From positions 558,001 through 622,000 of the forward strand of contig NZ_BMXA01000001.1 of NCBI RefSeq assembly GCF_014651515.1: a stretch of DNA of 64,000 nt, given 5' to 3'. The notes below the pieces were generated by a model. That model ran no database searches and had not been told where the DNA came from. It saw only the letters and a program-made list of their open reading frames with translations. How positions within the stretch are numbered: the stretch's first letter is position 1; each line of letters opens with the position of its first letter. A program made the position numbers and the translations under genes. Below, piece by piece: positions 51,531 to 60,988 of this stretch. This DNA comes from Arenicella chitinivorans (GTDB lineage Bacteria > Pseudomonadota > Gammaproteobacteria > Arenicellales > Arenicellaceae).

Positions 51531-52772
51531 ATGGAAAACCAAATTTTTCAACTTTCTTATGCATTAGATACCTTTTACTTTTTGGTATGTGGTGCACTCG
51601 TAATGTGGATGGCCGCGGGTTTCGCAATGCTCGAAGCGGGCCTGGTTCGTGCCAAGAACACCACAGAAATCCTAACTAAAAACGTTGCCTTATTCGCAGT
51701 TGCCTGCACCATGTATATGGTCTGCGGTTACTCAATTATGTACGGTGGTGATGAGTTCAAATGGCTATTGAGCGGCATCGTCGGTGATGGTGTTGCTGGC
51801 GCTGAGGAGCCAGCGACTTACGCGCCGTCCGCAGACTTTTTCTTCCAGGTGGTGTTCGTTGCAACGGCGATGTCAATCGTGTCAGGTGCGGTGGCTGAGC
51901 GTATGAAGCTGTGGGCATTTCTTGTTTTCGCTGTCGTGATGACTGGTTTCATCTACCCAATGGAAGGTGCTTGGACTTGGGGTGGTGAGGCTGTTTTTGG
52001 ACTGTACACACTCGGTGATCTTGGATTCTCTGACTTTGCCGGTTCCGGTATTGTGCACATGGCAGGTGCCGCTGCTGCATTGGCGGGTGTTCTACTATTA
52101 GGCCCTCGTGCTGGCAAGTACTCAGCAGATGGCAAGCCAAAAGCGATTCCAGGTGCAAACCTGCCACTGGCCACTTTGGGTACATTCATCCTATGGTTAG
52201 GTTGGTTTGGTTTCAACGGTGGTTCAGTTTTAGCGACTGCCACGGTTGAAAATGCCAACGCGGTAGCTGTGGTATTCATGAACACCAACGCTGCGGCCGC
52301 GGGTGGCTTGATCGCCGCACTATTGGTTGCGCGCGTATTGTTTGGTAAAGCGGATTTGACCATGGCCTTAAATGGCGCCTTGGCGGGTCTAGTTGCGATT
52401 ACTGCCGAGCCATCAACGCCGACGCCCGCGTTAGCAACGTTGTTTGGCGCCATCGGTGGTACTCTGGTTGTGTTCTCGATCTTGACGCTGGACAAGCTGA
52501 AAATCGATGATCCTGTTGGCGCGATCTCTGTGCATGGTGTTGTTGGCCTGTTGGGGCTGCTTCTGGTACCGTTTACCAACGGTGAAAACGCGAGCTTCTC
52601 TGGTCAATTGATTGGTGCTGCGACTATCTTTGTTTGGGTTTTTGTAACCAGTTTGGTTGCGTGGGGCTTAATCAAAGTTATCATGGGTCTGCGAGTAACA
52701 GAAGAAGAGGAATTCGAAGGTGTCGATATGTCAGAGTGTGGCATGGAAGCGTACCCAGAATTCACCAACTAA
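51531..52772 (+). CDS. amtB: Ammonium transporter AmtB
   Basis: Trimeric inner-membrane channel for ammonium. The 413-aa protein has 11 predicted TM helices and the pore twin histidines in GSGIVHMAG and SVHGVVGLL. There is no N-terminal cleavable signal like that of E. coli AmtB; the chain starts close to the first helix. The cytosolic tail (EEEFEGVDMSECGMEAYPEF) is the GlnK-contact end typical of the family. Cotranscribed with glnK and ended by a strong terminator. Confidence 0.97.
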   Translation: MENQIFQLSYALDTFYFLVCGALVMWMAAGFAMLEAGLVRAKNTTEILTKNVALFAVACTMYMVCGYSIMYGGDEFKWLLSGIVGDGVAGAEEPATYAPSADFFFQVVFVATAMSIVSGAVAERMKLWAFLVFAVVMTGFIYPMEGAWTWGGEAVFGLYTLGDLGFSDFAGSGIVHMAGAAAALAGVLLLGPRAGKYSADGKPKAIPGANLPLATLGTFILWLGWFGFNGGSVLATATVENANAVAVVFMNTNAAAAGGLIAALLVARVLFGKADLTMALNGALAGLVAITAEPSTPTPALATLFGAIGGTLVVFSILTLDKLKIDDPVGAISVHGVVGLLGLLLVPFTNGENASFSGQLIGAATIFVWVFVTSLVAWGLIKVIMGLRVTEEEEFEGVDMSECGMEAYPEFTN

Positions 52773-52792
52773 CTCCTGATTCAATTGTCAAC

Positions 52793-52829
52793 AAAAGCGG
52801 CTCAGTGTATTGACTGAGCCGCTTTTTTT
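52793..52829 (+). terminator. Intrinsic terminator after amtB
   Basis: AAAGCGGCTCAGT pairs with ACTGAGCCGCTTT around a six-base loop, with seven T in all. Confidence 0.93.
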
Positions 52830-52918
52830 ATTCACTGAAAATTATCCGAGTGGGAGTATTCCAACTGGGGCGCACTAACTAGATAACCGTAAAATGTCGT
52901 ATCAGTGCGAGAGTCACC

Positions 52919-53113
52919 ATGCCGACAAAGATGAAACAGAACCATTGGCTAATTCTGGTAACGCTCACCAGCGTGGTATTCGCGATTGTGGTAAACCATA
53001 CAAAATCAGGCAACGAGCAGTCGATGAATCAATCCAAACCTTTATCGTTATCTGCCGAGACCGGGCATCAACATGCCGAACAGCTGAAGCAGAATGTCGC
53101 TCACGGTGACTGA
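52919..53113 (+). CDS. Small single-TM protein, unknown
   Basis: 64 aa with one N-terminal hydrophobic helix (about 9-26, WLILVTLTSVVFAIVV) and a polar His- and Gln-containing tail. GAGAG lies 8 bp upstream of the ATG. No family recognised. It lies between amtB and a LysR gene, same strand. A chance open frame is possible; an overlapping frame from 52894 exists but looks non-biological. Confidence 0.45.
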   Translation: MPTKMKQNHWLILVTLTSVVFAIVVNHTKSGNEQSMNQSKPLSLSAETGHQHAEQLKQNVAHGD

Positions 53114-53178
53114 AAAGCTTGGCGATAAAATAAACATGGGTTATGATTAAATTTAAATCATTCACGCCATGAATATCA

Positions 53179-54135
53179 TTGAATTTATCTAATATCGATT
53201 TAAACCTGCTGGTCTATTTTAGTGTGCTACTGCGCGAGGGAAACGTCACCAAGGCCGCTGAGCATCTTGGCTTGAGCCAGCCCGCGATGAGCAATGGTTT
53301 ACGGCGTTTGCGCAAGGTGTTCAACGACCCACTTTTGGTGCGCACCAGTAATGGCATGATGCCAACAGATAAGGCTAAGGAATTACAGCCACTGGTACAG
53401 AATGTGTTATCGCAGATTGAGTTGTTTGTACAGCCAACCATTGAGTTCGACCCAACTAACAGTAAGCGGCTATTCCGCGTCATGGCCAGTGACTACGCCG
53501 AAACCACGCTTTTACCGCGCGTACGGACACGCATGGCGGAAGAAGCACCAGATACCGCGTTGGATATTCTGACACCCAGCGATGTGACCTTTCAGGATAT
53601 CGAGCTGGGTAATGTTGATTTGGTGATGAACCGTTTCGATCAGTTACCCCAGTCTCTGCACTTGTCAGTTCTGTGGCAGGATAACTTTTCCTGCGTGATG
53701 CGTGAAGACAATCCGTTGCGTAAGAACTTTGATTTCGATAAATATCTCAAAGGCAATCATGTTTGGGTAAACAAAACCGGTATGGGCGTTGCAACGGGGG
53801 TAAACCCAGATGACATCCAAAAACTTGGTTGGGTGGATATCGCGTTAGACAATTTAGGCAAACGCCGCAAAATCGCGGTCTACACTCGTCATTACATATC
53901 CGCAATTCAGCTGACTCAGCAGCAGGATTTGATTGCCACAGTCGCTACCCGTTCGACACATTTGGTGGATCACTTTGATAATTTGGCGATCATGCCAGCG
54001 CCGTTCGAAATCCCGAAAATTGAACTGCACATGGTGTGGAGTCCGTTATTGCATCACAATATTGCTCATAAGTGGTTTCGCAACGTTATTCGTGAGGTCG
54101 CAAATGAAATTCAAGCAGAAGAGGCCGCTAAGTAA
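53179..54135 (+). CDS. LysR-family transcriptional regulator
   Basis: 318 aa from a TTG at 53179. The N-terminal winged HTH (about 1-65) has the form LNLLVYFSVLLREGNVTKAAEHLGLSQPAMSNGLRRLRKVF, as in NodD/NahR-like members, then a periplasmic-binding-like effector domain. The SD is poor. No obvious divergently transcribed target gene: the neighbours on both sides run in the same direction. Effector unknown. Confidence 0.93.
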   Translation: MNLSNIDLNLLVYFSVLLREGNVTKAAEHLGLSQPAMSNGLRRLRKVFNDPLLVRTSNGMMPTDKAKELQPLVQNVLSQIELFVQPTIEFDPTNSKRLFRVMASDYAETTLLPRVRTRMAEEAPDTALDILTPSDVTFQDIELGNVDLVMNRFDQLPQSLHLSVLWQDNFSCVMREDNPLRKNFDFDKYLKGNHVWVNKTGMGVATGVNPDDIQKLGWVDIALDNLGKRRKIAVYTRHYISAIQLTQQQDLIATVATRSTHLVDHFDNLAIMPAPFEIPKIELHMVWSPLLHHNIAHKWFRNVIREVANEIQAEEAAK

Positions 54136-54190
54136 CAGCGCAGACAGTTTCGAATTGATCCGGAATGCGTTAGTATAAACAGATAAACAC

Positions 54191-54214
54191 CGATTTTGAT
54201 TTCGGTCAAAATCG
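54191..54214. other. 9-bp inverted repeat before comM
   Basis: CGATTTTGA and TCAAAATCG surround TTTCGG. Perfect and AT-rich, without a following T tract; it lies between the LysR gene and comM, and could be a LysR-type or other operator, or a weak terminator. Confidence 0.4.
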
Positions 54215-54265
54215 ACGCAGGAAGCGCTGTGTTTGACGTAACTCACAATTTACAAGGAGAGTAAA

Positions 54266-55813
54266 ATGAATCAGATGCCGTCTGAAGTGCAGCCGTCGGG
54301 CAGCACTAAGTCACTTGCTATGCTAAGTACGCGTGCGGTCGTTGGTGTCGAAGCCGTTGCGGTGACCGTCGAGGTGCATTTGGCCAATGGCTTGCCGAGC
54401 TTTTCTACAGTTGGGTTGCCGGAAACCGCCGTCAAAGAAAGTAAAGATCGGGTCCGCGGAGCAATCTTGAACAGTGGTTTTGAGTTCCCAGCTAAGCGCA
54501 TCACCGTTAACCTCGCGCCCGCTGATCTACCAAAGTCTGGCGGCCGATTTGACTTGCCCATAGCCCTTGGTATTTTGCTCGCTTCTGGTCAGTTACCGGG
54601 TGCGCGTATAGAAGGTTCTGAGTTTATCGGAGAGTTGGCTCTCGACGGAGGATTGCGCAAAGTGCCTGGAGTTTTGCCCACCGCGCTCGCGTGCGGGCGC
54701 GCCAGACATCGCTTATTTCTCCCCCGGGTGAACGCAGCCGAAGCAAGCCTGGCTGAGCATACTGAGAGTCTACCAGCAGCACACCTACTTGAACTCTGCG
54801 CCCATCTAACCGGCCAGCAGCGATTAGTGCCAGCACTGTGTGAGAAACACGCTGAGTCGGAGTTGAGCAATGGGTTGGATTTGAGTGATGTGCGGGGCCA
54901 ACTTCATGCCAAGCGGGCGCTTGAGATAGCGGCAGCTGGAAACCATAGTTTGCTGTTTGTTGGGCCTCCGGGCACGGGTAAAAGTATGTTGGCTAGCCGA
55001 TTGCCAACATTGCTTCCGGCCATGCAATCGGATGAAGCACTGCAAGCCGCGGCTATACAATCCGTTGCGAACGGAGAATTTGTAATATCTGACTGGCGAC
55101 GACGACCATATCGTGCACCACACCATTCAGCGTCGGCGGCAGCATTGGTGGGCGGTGGCTCGGTGCCACGGCCGGGCGAAATTTCACGTGCTCATCATGG
55201 CGTGTTGTTCCTGGACGAGTTGACGGAGTTTTCACGCTCGACCTTAGAACAATTACGGGAGCCGCTGGAGACCGGTGAAGTCAATATTGCACGTGCGTCG
55301 CACTCGGTGTGTTACCCAGCAAAGTTTTTATTGGTTGCTGCCTGCAATCCTTGTAAATGTGGTTTTCTCGGTGATGGTACGGATCGTTGTCAGTGTACTG
55401 CAGCCAGCATCGAACAATATCGGGGCAAGCTTTCCGGCCCGTTGATCGATCGAATCGATATGCACCTGCATTTACCCCGGGTATCTATAAAGGAACTTCA
55501 GTCGAATCAAGAGCGCGGAGAAAGTTCGTCGCAAATACGAGCAAGAGTCGATGAAGTGAGAGCGCGGCAACGCTCTCGGCAAGGTTGTCTTAATAGCCAG
55601 TTCACCAGTCTACAACTTGAACGCTATTGTGCGTTGGATGCAGAAGCAGCGGGATTTCTTGAAGTGGTTTGCGAACGATTGAATATGTCAGCGCGGGCAT
55701 ATCATCGGATTTTGAAGTTGGCCCGGACTATCGCTGATATGAACAGAGACGCTGAAATCAGCAAAGTACATTTATCTGAGGCTATTGGGTTTCGGTGTCT
55801 GGACCGAAATTGA
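54266..55813 (+). CDS. comM: ComM / YifB-type AAA ATPase (Mg-chelatase-like)
   Basis: Hexameric branch-migration helicase which promotes integration of incoming DNA in natural transformation in Vibrio and Acinetobacter. The ATG at 54266 follows AAGGAGAG and gives 515 aa. It has an N-terminal Lon-like domain (about 15-190), the Walker A motif GPPGTGKS, Walker B FLDELTEF, a Cys-rich CNPCKCGFLG segment and a C-terminal Mg-chelatase helical domain. Widespread even in organisms not known to be competent. The lone pseudopilin at 31391 could belong to the same process. Confidence 0.95.
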   Translation: MNQMPSEVQPSGSTKSLAMLSTRAVVGVEAVAVTVEVHLANGLPSFSTVGLPETAVKESKDRVRGAILNSGFEFPAKRITVNLAPADLPKSGGRFDLPIALGILLASGQLPGARIEGSEFIGELALDGGLRKVPGVLPTALACGRARHRLFLPRVNAAEASLAEHTESLPAAHLLELCAHLTGQQRLVPALCEKHAESELSNGLDLSDVRGQLHAKRALEIAAAGNHSLLFVGPPGTGKSMLASRLPTLLPAMQSDEALQAAAIQSVANGEFVISDWRRRPYRAPHHSASAAALVGGGSVPRPGEISRAHHGVLFLDELTEFSRSTLEQLREPLETGEVNIARASHSVCYPAKFLLVAACNPCKCGFLGDGTDRCQCTAASIEQYRGKLSGPLIDRIDMHLHLPRVSIKELQSNQERGESSSQIRARVDEVRARQRSRQGCLNSQFTSLQLERYCALDAEAAGFLEVVCERLNMSARAYHRILKLARTIADMNRDAEISKVHLSEAIGFRCLDRN

Positions 55814-55853
55814 AGTGGGTTGTTCGTATTCGCTTAGAGTTTACGACAAGCAC

Positions 55854-55884
55854 AAAAAAAGCCTCGTTTGCACGAGGCTTTTCA
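55854..55884. terminator. Terminator between comM and the cold-shock gene
   Basis: AAAAGCCTCG pairs with CGAGGCTTTT around a six-base loop, with seven A upstream. The T run is short (four) for comM but the A run gives a seven-T tract for the minus-strand transcript. Confidence 0.85.
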
Positions 55885-55928
55885 GGATCAGTTGCTGCGC
55901 TGGTTAGCCAGCATTCCGATCTTAGTAA

Positions 55929-56135
55929 TTACAGCAAAACGATGTTTTCAGCTTGTGGGCCTTTTTCACCTTGCTTGATATCGAATTCAACTTTCTGGCC
56001 TTCAGCCAGAGTTTTGAAGCCGCCGCCACTGATGGCGCTGTAATGTGCGAATACGTCAGGGCCGCCGTCTTGCTCAATGAAGCCGAAGCCTTTTGTTTCA
56101 TTGAACCACTTAACTGTACCTGTAGATGTTGCCAT
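55929..56135 (-). CDS. CspA-family cold-shock protein
   Basis: 68-aa single OB-fold RNA chaperone with RNP1 KGFGFI and RNP2 VFAHY (usual VFVHF). The SD AGGAAT precedes the ATG on the minus strand. Whether it is cold-induced or constitutive cannot be told. A long AT-rich stretch lies upstream. Confidence 0.96.
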   Translation of the reverse strand: MATSTGTVKWFNETKGFGFIEQDGGPDVFAHYSAISGGGFKTLAEGQKVEFDIKQGEKGPQAENIVLL

Positions 56136-56641
56136 GATAAAAATTCCTGGATATTAATTGTCGGTTTTTCCAGTTAGTTCTCGATGTGCGAGACGCTAGA
56201 CCGGAGGTTTAACTATAAAGGCTTAGCTCTGCTAATAATTTGCAGGTTTCGGCCAGTTGATACGTGAAATGAAGCGGGTAGATATTAAAAACCGAATTAC
56301 TCAGGAAACACTGAGGTTGAAAACCTTTAGGTTTCGCGCGGGGTGGTACCGTCTTTGGCAAAACCCAACAGACCTAAGCGTGTAAAACAAGGCAGTCAGC
56401 TGTGCATAAAATCAATCGCACTTTCAAGTGAACTTAATTATAGAGCGAATTGTACCTGCATGGAAAGAATAATTAGCTAACAGTCGGATTTTTATGACGA
56501 AAACGGTACGCTTTTGTTAAAAAATGTGATCATTCGGAAATTTGAGCTCGAATTTGGCGTGGCAGGAAAAAGCCAAGCACAAGCCAGTAAGCCACGACTC
56601 TTAATCTGGATGTGCTTGGCGTTGAGCTGGAGATTCACTTT
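56136..56641. other. Intergenic region upstream of the cold-shock gene
   Basis: 506 bp with no gene on either strand. On the minus strand it must contain the cold-shock promoter and probably a long 5' leader, as such mRNAs often have; no cold-box could be fixed by eye. Confidence 0.5.
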
Positions 56642-56899
56642 TTAGCGTGATTGCGCAACCCGGTAAAAAAGGAGTTTTGATTTCTTGGTACCAGAAAGCT
56701 GTGCCACCCAATCTTCTCCGGCATGTTCCATAAATGTGCGGATCATTTTCTTGAGTGCTTGGTTGTCGGATTCTCGGTAGAGCGCGACGAGACGTTCACC
56801 AACATCGGGTGCCGCGATCTTCATGTCTTCGCGTTTTTCAAACGGGCTGTTGCGTTTGATTTCAAAAAACAGCCGGGCCATGGGTCGGTCAATATGCAT
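56642..56899 (-). CDS. Small hypothetical protein
   Basis: 85 aa, mostly helical and charged (FFEIKRNSPFEKREDMKIAAPDVGERLVALY), no signal peptide or TM helix. It is real by its signal: AGGAGG sits 5 bp before the ATG on the minus strand. No family recognised. It lies upstream of the cold-shock gene on the same strand, but 506 bp away. Confidence 0.65.
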   Translation of the reverse strand: MHIDRPMARLFFEIKRNSPFEKREDMKIAAPDVGERLVALYRESDNQALKKMIRTFMEHAGEDWVAQLSGTKKSKLLFYRVAQSR

Positions 56900-57512
56900 G
56901 AGTCCTCCTGGTGTGAGTCAAGGGTGTCGGGTCTTGGTTACAGATCAAAGACACAACGGTTTGGTCGTGCGAACGCAGGCGTATTGGCGTTGGCAAGACG
57001 TTGTATTGGAGGGGAGGCTGAAGCCGAACAGGAGTGGTTGGAATACTCAGTGTTGAGGCATCAGGGGTAATCCAAGTACCCGCCAATCGTGTTTTGTTGA
57101 TCAGCAATGCTGCGTGCGACTAAACTGAAAAACCACGTTGTTACCAGTGGTTCAATTCAGTCGTGCGTACAAAATCTACACACTGCTGATAAATCTACCT
57201 CAACCCATTGAGTTACAATTAATTTTTACCAAACCAGTAGTTGGCATGCAAGTTAATTCGTCGTTCCTGACGGATACGTAATTTTACACCAGTTATGGGC
57301 CAGTGCGAATTAAGCAAAATTTGAAGTTTAAGCTTAGACCTTAAGCAAAACTTGTTGTAGAATCGCGAGCCACTTGGTGTTGGGTCTTGGATTCCAACAC
57401 CTTTTCATTTTTTTGTATGTACCAAAAAGTTGGGTGCATACTGGCTTTTCGGTCGCCGATTCTAGCCGCCGGATTGACTAAAACCGTTAAAACTCATCAT
57501 TGAGAGATCGAC
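56900..57512. other. Intergenic region upstream of the EF-G gene
   Basis: 613 bp without a supported gene. At 57124-57161 a compound hairpin is formed by ACTGAA/TTCAGT and AACCAC/GTGGTT. The EF-G -10 (TAGAAT, 57358-57363) and leader hairpin lie at the 3' end. Confidence 0.5.
57376..57414 (+). terminator. Terminator-like hairpin in the EF-G leader
   Basis: GGTGTTGG pairs perfectly with CCAACACC (loop of 10), then TTTTCATTTTTTT. It begins about 10 bp downstream of the probable transcription start (TAGAAT at 57358-57363) and ends 98 bp before the ATG, so it would stop most transcripts unless overcome. Confidence 0.65.
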
Positions 57513-59600
57513 ATGGCTGACCTATCGAAATACAGAAATATTGGTATCTTCGCGCACGTAGACGCGGGGAAGACAACCACCACTGAGCGTATCTTAAGCC
57601 TGACCGGCAAGATTCATAAAATCGGTGAAGTACATGATGGTGAGGCGACAACTGACTTCATGGAGCAAGAACAGGAGCGTGGTATCACGATTCAGTCGGC
57701 TGCCACCAGCTGTGAGTGGGCCGGACATCGCTTCAACATCATTGACACGCCAGGCCACGTTGACTTCACTGTGGAAGTTTATCGTTCACTGAAAGTACTG
57801 GACGGCGGTATTGGTGTGTTCTGTGGATCGGGTGGTGTTGAGCCTCAGTCAGAGACTAACTGGCGTTATGCGAACGAATCAGAAGTCGCTCGTGTGATCT
57901 TTGTCAACAAGCTGGACCGTATGGGGGCAGACTTCTATCGCGTGGTTGATCAGATCGAAAACGTGTTGGCTGCAACACCGCTGGTGATGGTTCTGCCAAT
58001 TGGTATTGAGGATGACTTCGTTGGTGTGGTTGACCTGTTGGAGCGTAAGTCTTACGTATGGGACAACTCAGGCGACCCGACGAAATACGAAGTTGGTGAA
58101 GTACCGGCGGATATGGTCGACAAAGTTGAAGAGTTTCGTGAGAAGCTCATCGAAACTGCGGTTGAAGCCGATGACGATGTAATGGAAGCTTACCTTGAAG
58201 GTGAGGAGCCAAGCATCGAGCAGATTAAAGCGTGTATCCGCAAAGGTACGAACAAGCTGCTGTTCTTCCCAACATACTGTGGCTCAGCCTTCAAGAACAA
58301 AGGCGTTCAGCTGGTACTGAATGCGGTGGTGGATTATCTGCCAAGCCCAACTGAAGTTGAGGCGCAACCGATTGTGGATGAAGAAGGTAATGAAACAGGC
58401 CGTGTTGCAACGGTTGATGCGGCTGAGACATTCAAAGCGCTGGCATTCAAAATTATGGATGACCGCTTTGGTGCACTGACTTTCGTGCGCATCTACTCAG
58501 GTAAGCTAAACAAAGGTGACACCATTTTGAACTCGTTTACGGGTAAAACCGAGCGTGTTGGCCGTATGGTGGAAATGCACGCGGACGATCGAATCGAGCT
58601 GAGCTCGGCACAGGCTGGCGATATCATCGCTATCGTTGGCATGAAAAACGTGCAAACCGGCCACACATTGTGCGACCCAAAAGACCCAGTGACCTTGGAA
58701 CCAATGGTGTTCCCAGACCCTGTTATCTCGATGGCGGTGTTCCCGAAAGATAAAGCGGCGACTGAAAAAATGGGTATTGCGCTAGGTAAGATGGTCGCAG
58801 AAGACCCTTCCTTTGTGGTCGAGACTGATCAAGAATCAGGCGAAACTATTCTGCGAGGTATGGGTGAGCTGCACTTAGATATTAAAGTTGACATCCTGAA
58901 GCGAACGCACGGTGTTGAGTGTACGGTTGGCGCGCCACAAGTGGCCTACCGTGAGTCGATTACGCAGCGCGTGGAAGATAGCTACACACACAAGAAGCAA
59001 TCGGGTGGTTCCGGACAATTCGGTAAAATCGATTACGTGGTCGAGCCAAATGAGCCGGGTGGCGGCTTTGTCTTCGAGTCGAAGGTAACGGGTGGTAACG
59101 TACCTCGTGAGTTCTGGCCTGCGGTAGAAAAAGGCTTTAGTTTGTCAATGGAGAAAGGTGTTTTGGCTGGCTTCCCGACAGAAGACGTGAAAGTGACGTT
59201 GATGGACGGGGCCTTCCACGCAGTTGACTCCTCAGCGGTGGCGTTTGAGATTGCCGCTAAGGGTGCCTATCGTCAGACATTGCCAAAAGCTGGACCTCAA
59301 ATCATTGAGCCAATCATGAAAGTTGACGTGTTCTCTCCAGAGGACAACGTAGGTGACGTAATTGGTGACTTGAACCGTCGTCGTGGCATGATCAAGTCGC
59401 AAGATTTGACCCCAACCGGAGTACGTATCAAAGCGGACGTGCCACTGGCTGAAATGTTTGGCTACATTGGTGATCTGCGCACCATGACTTCAGGTCGTGG
59501 CCAGTTCTCAATGGAGTTTGCGCACTACATGCCTTGCCCACGCAACGTGGCGGATGAAGTTATCGCCGCTCAAAAGGAGCGTGATGCAGCAAAAGCATAA
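57513..59600 (+). CDS. fusA2: Elongation factor G, second type (FusA2-like)
   Basis: Translocase GTPase of 695 aa with P-loop [25 protein letters not shown] and domains II-V. It is not in a str operon (no rpsL, rpsG or tuf) and differs from the canonical EF-G at conserved places, for example [19 protein letters not shown] where enterics have VMVYCAVGGVQPQSETVW. It is therefore probably the paralogue found in many gammaproteobacteria beside a str-operon fusA, which is outside this window. Roles of such paralogues vary (translocation or recycling). Terminator follows. Confidence 0.88.
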   Translation: MADLSKYRNIGIFAHVDAGKTTTTERILSLTGKIHKIGEVHDGEATTDFMEQEQERGITIQSAATSCEWAGHRFNIIDTPGHVDFTVEVYRSLKVLDGGIGVFCGSGGVEPQSETNWRYANESEVARVIFVNKLDRMGADFYRVVDQIENVLAATPLVMVLPIGIEDDFVGVVDLLERKSYVWDNSGDPTKYEVGEVPADMVDKVEEFREKLIETAVEADDDVMEAYLEGEEPSIEQIKACIRKGTNKLLFFPTYCGSAFKNKGVQLVLNAVVDYLPSPTEVEAQPIVDEEGNETGRVATVDAAETFKALAFKIMDDRFGALTFVRIYSGKLNKGDTILNSFTGKTERVGRMVEMHADDRIELSSAQAGDIIAIVGMKNVQTGHTLCDPKDPVTLEPMVFPDPVISMAVFPKDKAATEKMGIALGKMVAEDPSFVVETDQESGETILRGMGELHLDIKVDILKRTHGVECTVGAPQVAYRESITQRVEDSYTHKKQSGGSGQFGKIDYVVEPNEPGGGFVFESKVTGGNVPREFWPAVEKGFSLSMEKGVLAGFPTEDVKVTLMDGAFHAVDSSAVAFEIAAKGAYRQTLPKAGPQIIEPIMKVDVFSPEDNVGDVIGDLNRRRGMIKSQDLTPTGVRIKADVPLAEMFGYIGDLRTMTSGRGQFSMEFAHYMPCPRNVADEVIAAQKERDAAKA

Positions 59601-59634
59601 CGGCTTGCGTGTGAGTTAGCACAAGTCTCGTCAC

Positions 59635-59666
59635 AAAGCCTCACCGGATTCGGTGAGGCTTTTTTT
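59635..59666 (+). terminator. Intrinsic terminator after the EF-G gene
   Basis: GCCTCACCG and CGGTGAGGC form a perfect 9-bp stem with a GATT loop and seven T. Confidence 0.94.
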
Positions 59667-59770
59667 ATGCCTACACACTAAGTCTCCGGTAACCGCAAGA
59701 CTGGCGTGTGAACCCAGGTTCTGCTAGATTTTTTACTTCGAAACAAATCAACCTAGAATAAATCAGCAGT

Positions 59771-60160
59771 ATGTCTAGAACCCGTTGCTCCTCTCTTTTA
59801 AGTGTTATTCTGCTGGTCAGCGCATGCTCAATAGATGAGCCGCCTGATAATTCAACAGAATATCCTGAATCTGCGCCGGTTGAGCATGAAGCCATCGATC
59901 CAGCGTTCACCTCACAATTAGAACAGTCTTTGCGCCAGTCCACGTTGAGCGTAAGTTCAGCCCAAGATACCGAGCACGACGCGATGATTAACTCCGATTT
60001 CGAAACTCGGTCCGAGCAGCATCGCGTCGATTTTATCGATGAGGTGTTGGCCGAGTCCGCGACGGAGTCAGAACAGGATGCGGCGTCGCTAGCAGAGAAA
60101 TTTGAGAAGCTCAAATCCATTGAGCATGCACCGTTGGATGGCAATGCCGATCTAAACTGA
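59771..60160 (+). CDS. Small acidic lipoprotein, unknown
   Basis: 129 aa with a lipoprotein signal: MSRTRCSSLLSVILLVSAC, lipobox LVSAC with Cys19 as the modified residue. The mature part is acidic, Ser/Glu/Asp-rich and helical, probably disordered in part. No Asp at +2 (Ser follows Cys), so outer-membrane sorting is expected by the Lol rule. SD not evident. It lies 195 bp before the H-NOX operon. No family recognised. Confidence 0.72.
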   Translation: MSRTRCSSLLSVILLVSACSIDEPPDNSTEYPESAPVEHEAIDPAFTSQLEQSLRQSTLSVSSAQDTEHDAMINSDFETRSEQHRVDFIDEVLAESATESEQDAASLAEKFEKLKSIEHAPLDGNADLN

Positions 60161-60310
60161 GTTGATCGTTGTGTCACGCGGGGTGGATCCAGAGGGTCTC
60201 ACCATTCGAAAAAACGTCATCGCGCTGAGGTATCTGCGAATAGTGATAAAAGTGTCACTTTCGTAAAAAAAATGAATTAATTACAATCGAAGCTTGCATT
60301 ATTTAGTTAA

Positions 60311-60352
60311 AATGATAAAAATGAAAAAACCTACTCTATTATATTTATCATT
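60311..60352 (+). promoter_or_regulatory. Inverted repeat and -10 at the start of the H-NOX operon
   Basis: AATGATAAA (60311-60319) and TTTATCATT (60344-60352) are exact complements 24 bp apart and bracket a possible -10, TATTAT (60337-60342). The right half ends 3 bp before the ATG of the HTH-receiver gene. It could be an autoregulatory operator. No SD is visible there, so the mRNA may be nearly leaderless. Confidence 0.45.
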
Positions 60353-60355
60353 AAA

Positions 60356-60973
60356 ATGAGCAACCAAAACGAAAAAGAGTTTTACACCACCATTGAAGCA
60401 GCTAAATTACTCGGTGTTTCTGTGCGAACGGTGCAATTATGGGTGGAGAACGGTTCACTTGAGGCGTGGAAGACAGCTGGCGGACATCGTCGAATCGTGG
60501 CTAAATCCGTCGCCGACCGGGTGGCAGGCAAGCCGAGTCTGGATGTTGTGCAGAATTACGCAAAGAAGAAAAAACGTATTCTGGTGGTCGAAGACAATCC
60601 TACTGTGGCAAAATTTTACCAAGCCGTTATCGATTCTTGGCAGCAACCAATTGAGGTTGTCGTGAAGCATGATGGGTTCGAAGGTTTGGTTGAAATCGGT
60701 AAGGCGTTACCAGACTTACTTATTTCAGACATTTACATGCCCGGAATGGATGGACTGCAGATGATTCGCTCGCTGTACAAGTCTCAGCTCTTATCCAGCG
60801 ACAAAATTATCGTCATCAGCGGCCTCTCCAGTGACAGCATTGCGGAGCGGGGTGGGATCCCTGCGGAAGTGGCTTATTTTAAGAAGCCAGTCAACGTTGA
60901 CGAGCTGAGGAATACCGTTTTTGAACGACTTGAACTGGCGTCGACAACGTCAAAATCTGCAGTAGCTACTTAG
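60356..60973 (+). CDS. Response regulator: excisionase-type HTH fused to receiver
   Basis: 205 aa. The N-terminal domain (about 8-55) is a MerR/excisionase-type winged HTH (YTTIEAAKLLGVSVRTVQLWVENG, then WKTAGGHRRI). A lysine-rich linker leads to a receiver (about 72-195) with acidic pair ED79-80, phosphoacceptor D125 in LLISDIYMPGMDG and the KKP lysine. This order, DNA-binding domain first and receiver second, is the reverse of OmpR/NarL regulators. It is the first gene of the set with H-NOX and the hybrid kinase, and is the likely DNA-binding output. Confidence 0.9.
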   Translation: MSNQNEKEFYTTIEAAKLLGVSVRTVQLWVENGSLEAWKTAGGHRRIVAKSVADRVAGKPSLDVVQNYAKKKKRILVVEDNPTVAKFYQAVIDSWQQPIEVVVKHDGFEGLVEIGKALPDLLISDIYMPGMDGLQMIRSLYKSQLLSSDKIIVISGLSSDSIAERGGIPAEVAYFKKPVNVDELRNTVFERLELASTTSKSAVAT

Positions 60974-60988
60974 ATCTTAGGGGGAAAA

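Noticed and set aside
56723-57070. 115-codon plus-strand frame
   Set aside because: Antisense to the small hypothetical gene, which has a perfect SD; the product resembles no protein family.
59671-60177. 168-codon Ser-rich minus-strand frame
   Set aside because: Shadow of the lipoprotein gene, which has a proper lipobox; the antisense product is a low-complexity Ser/Cys sequence.
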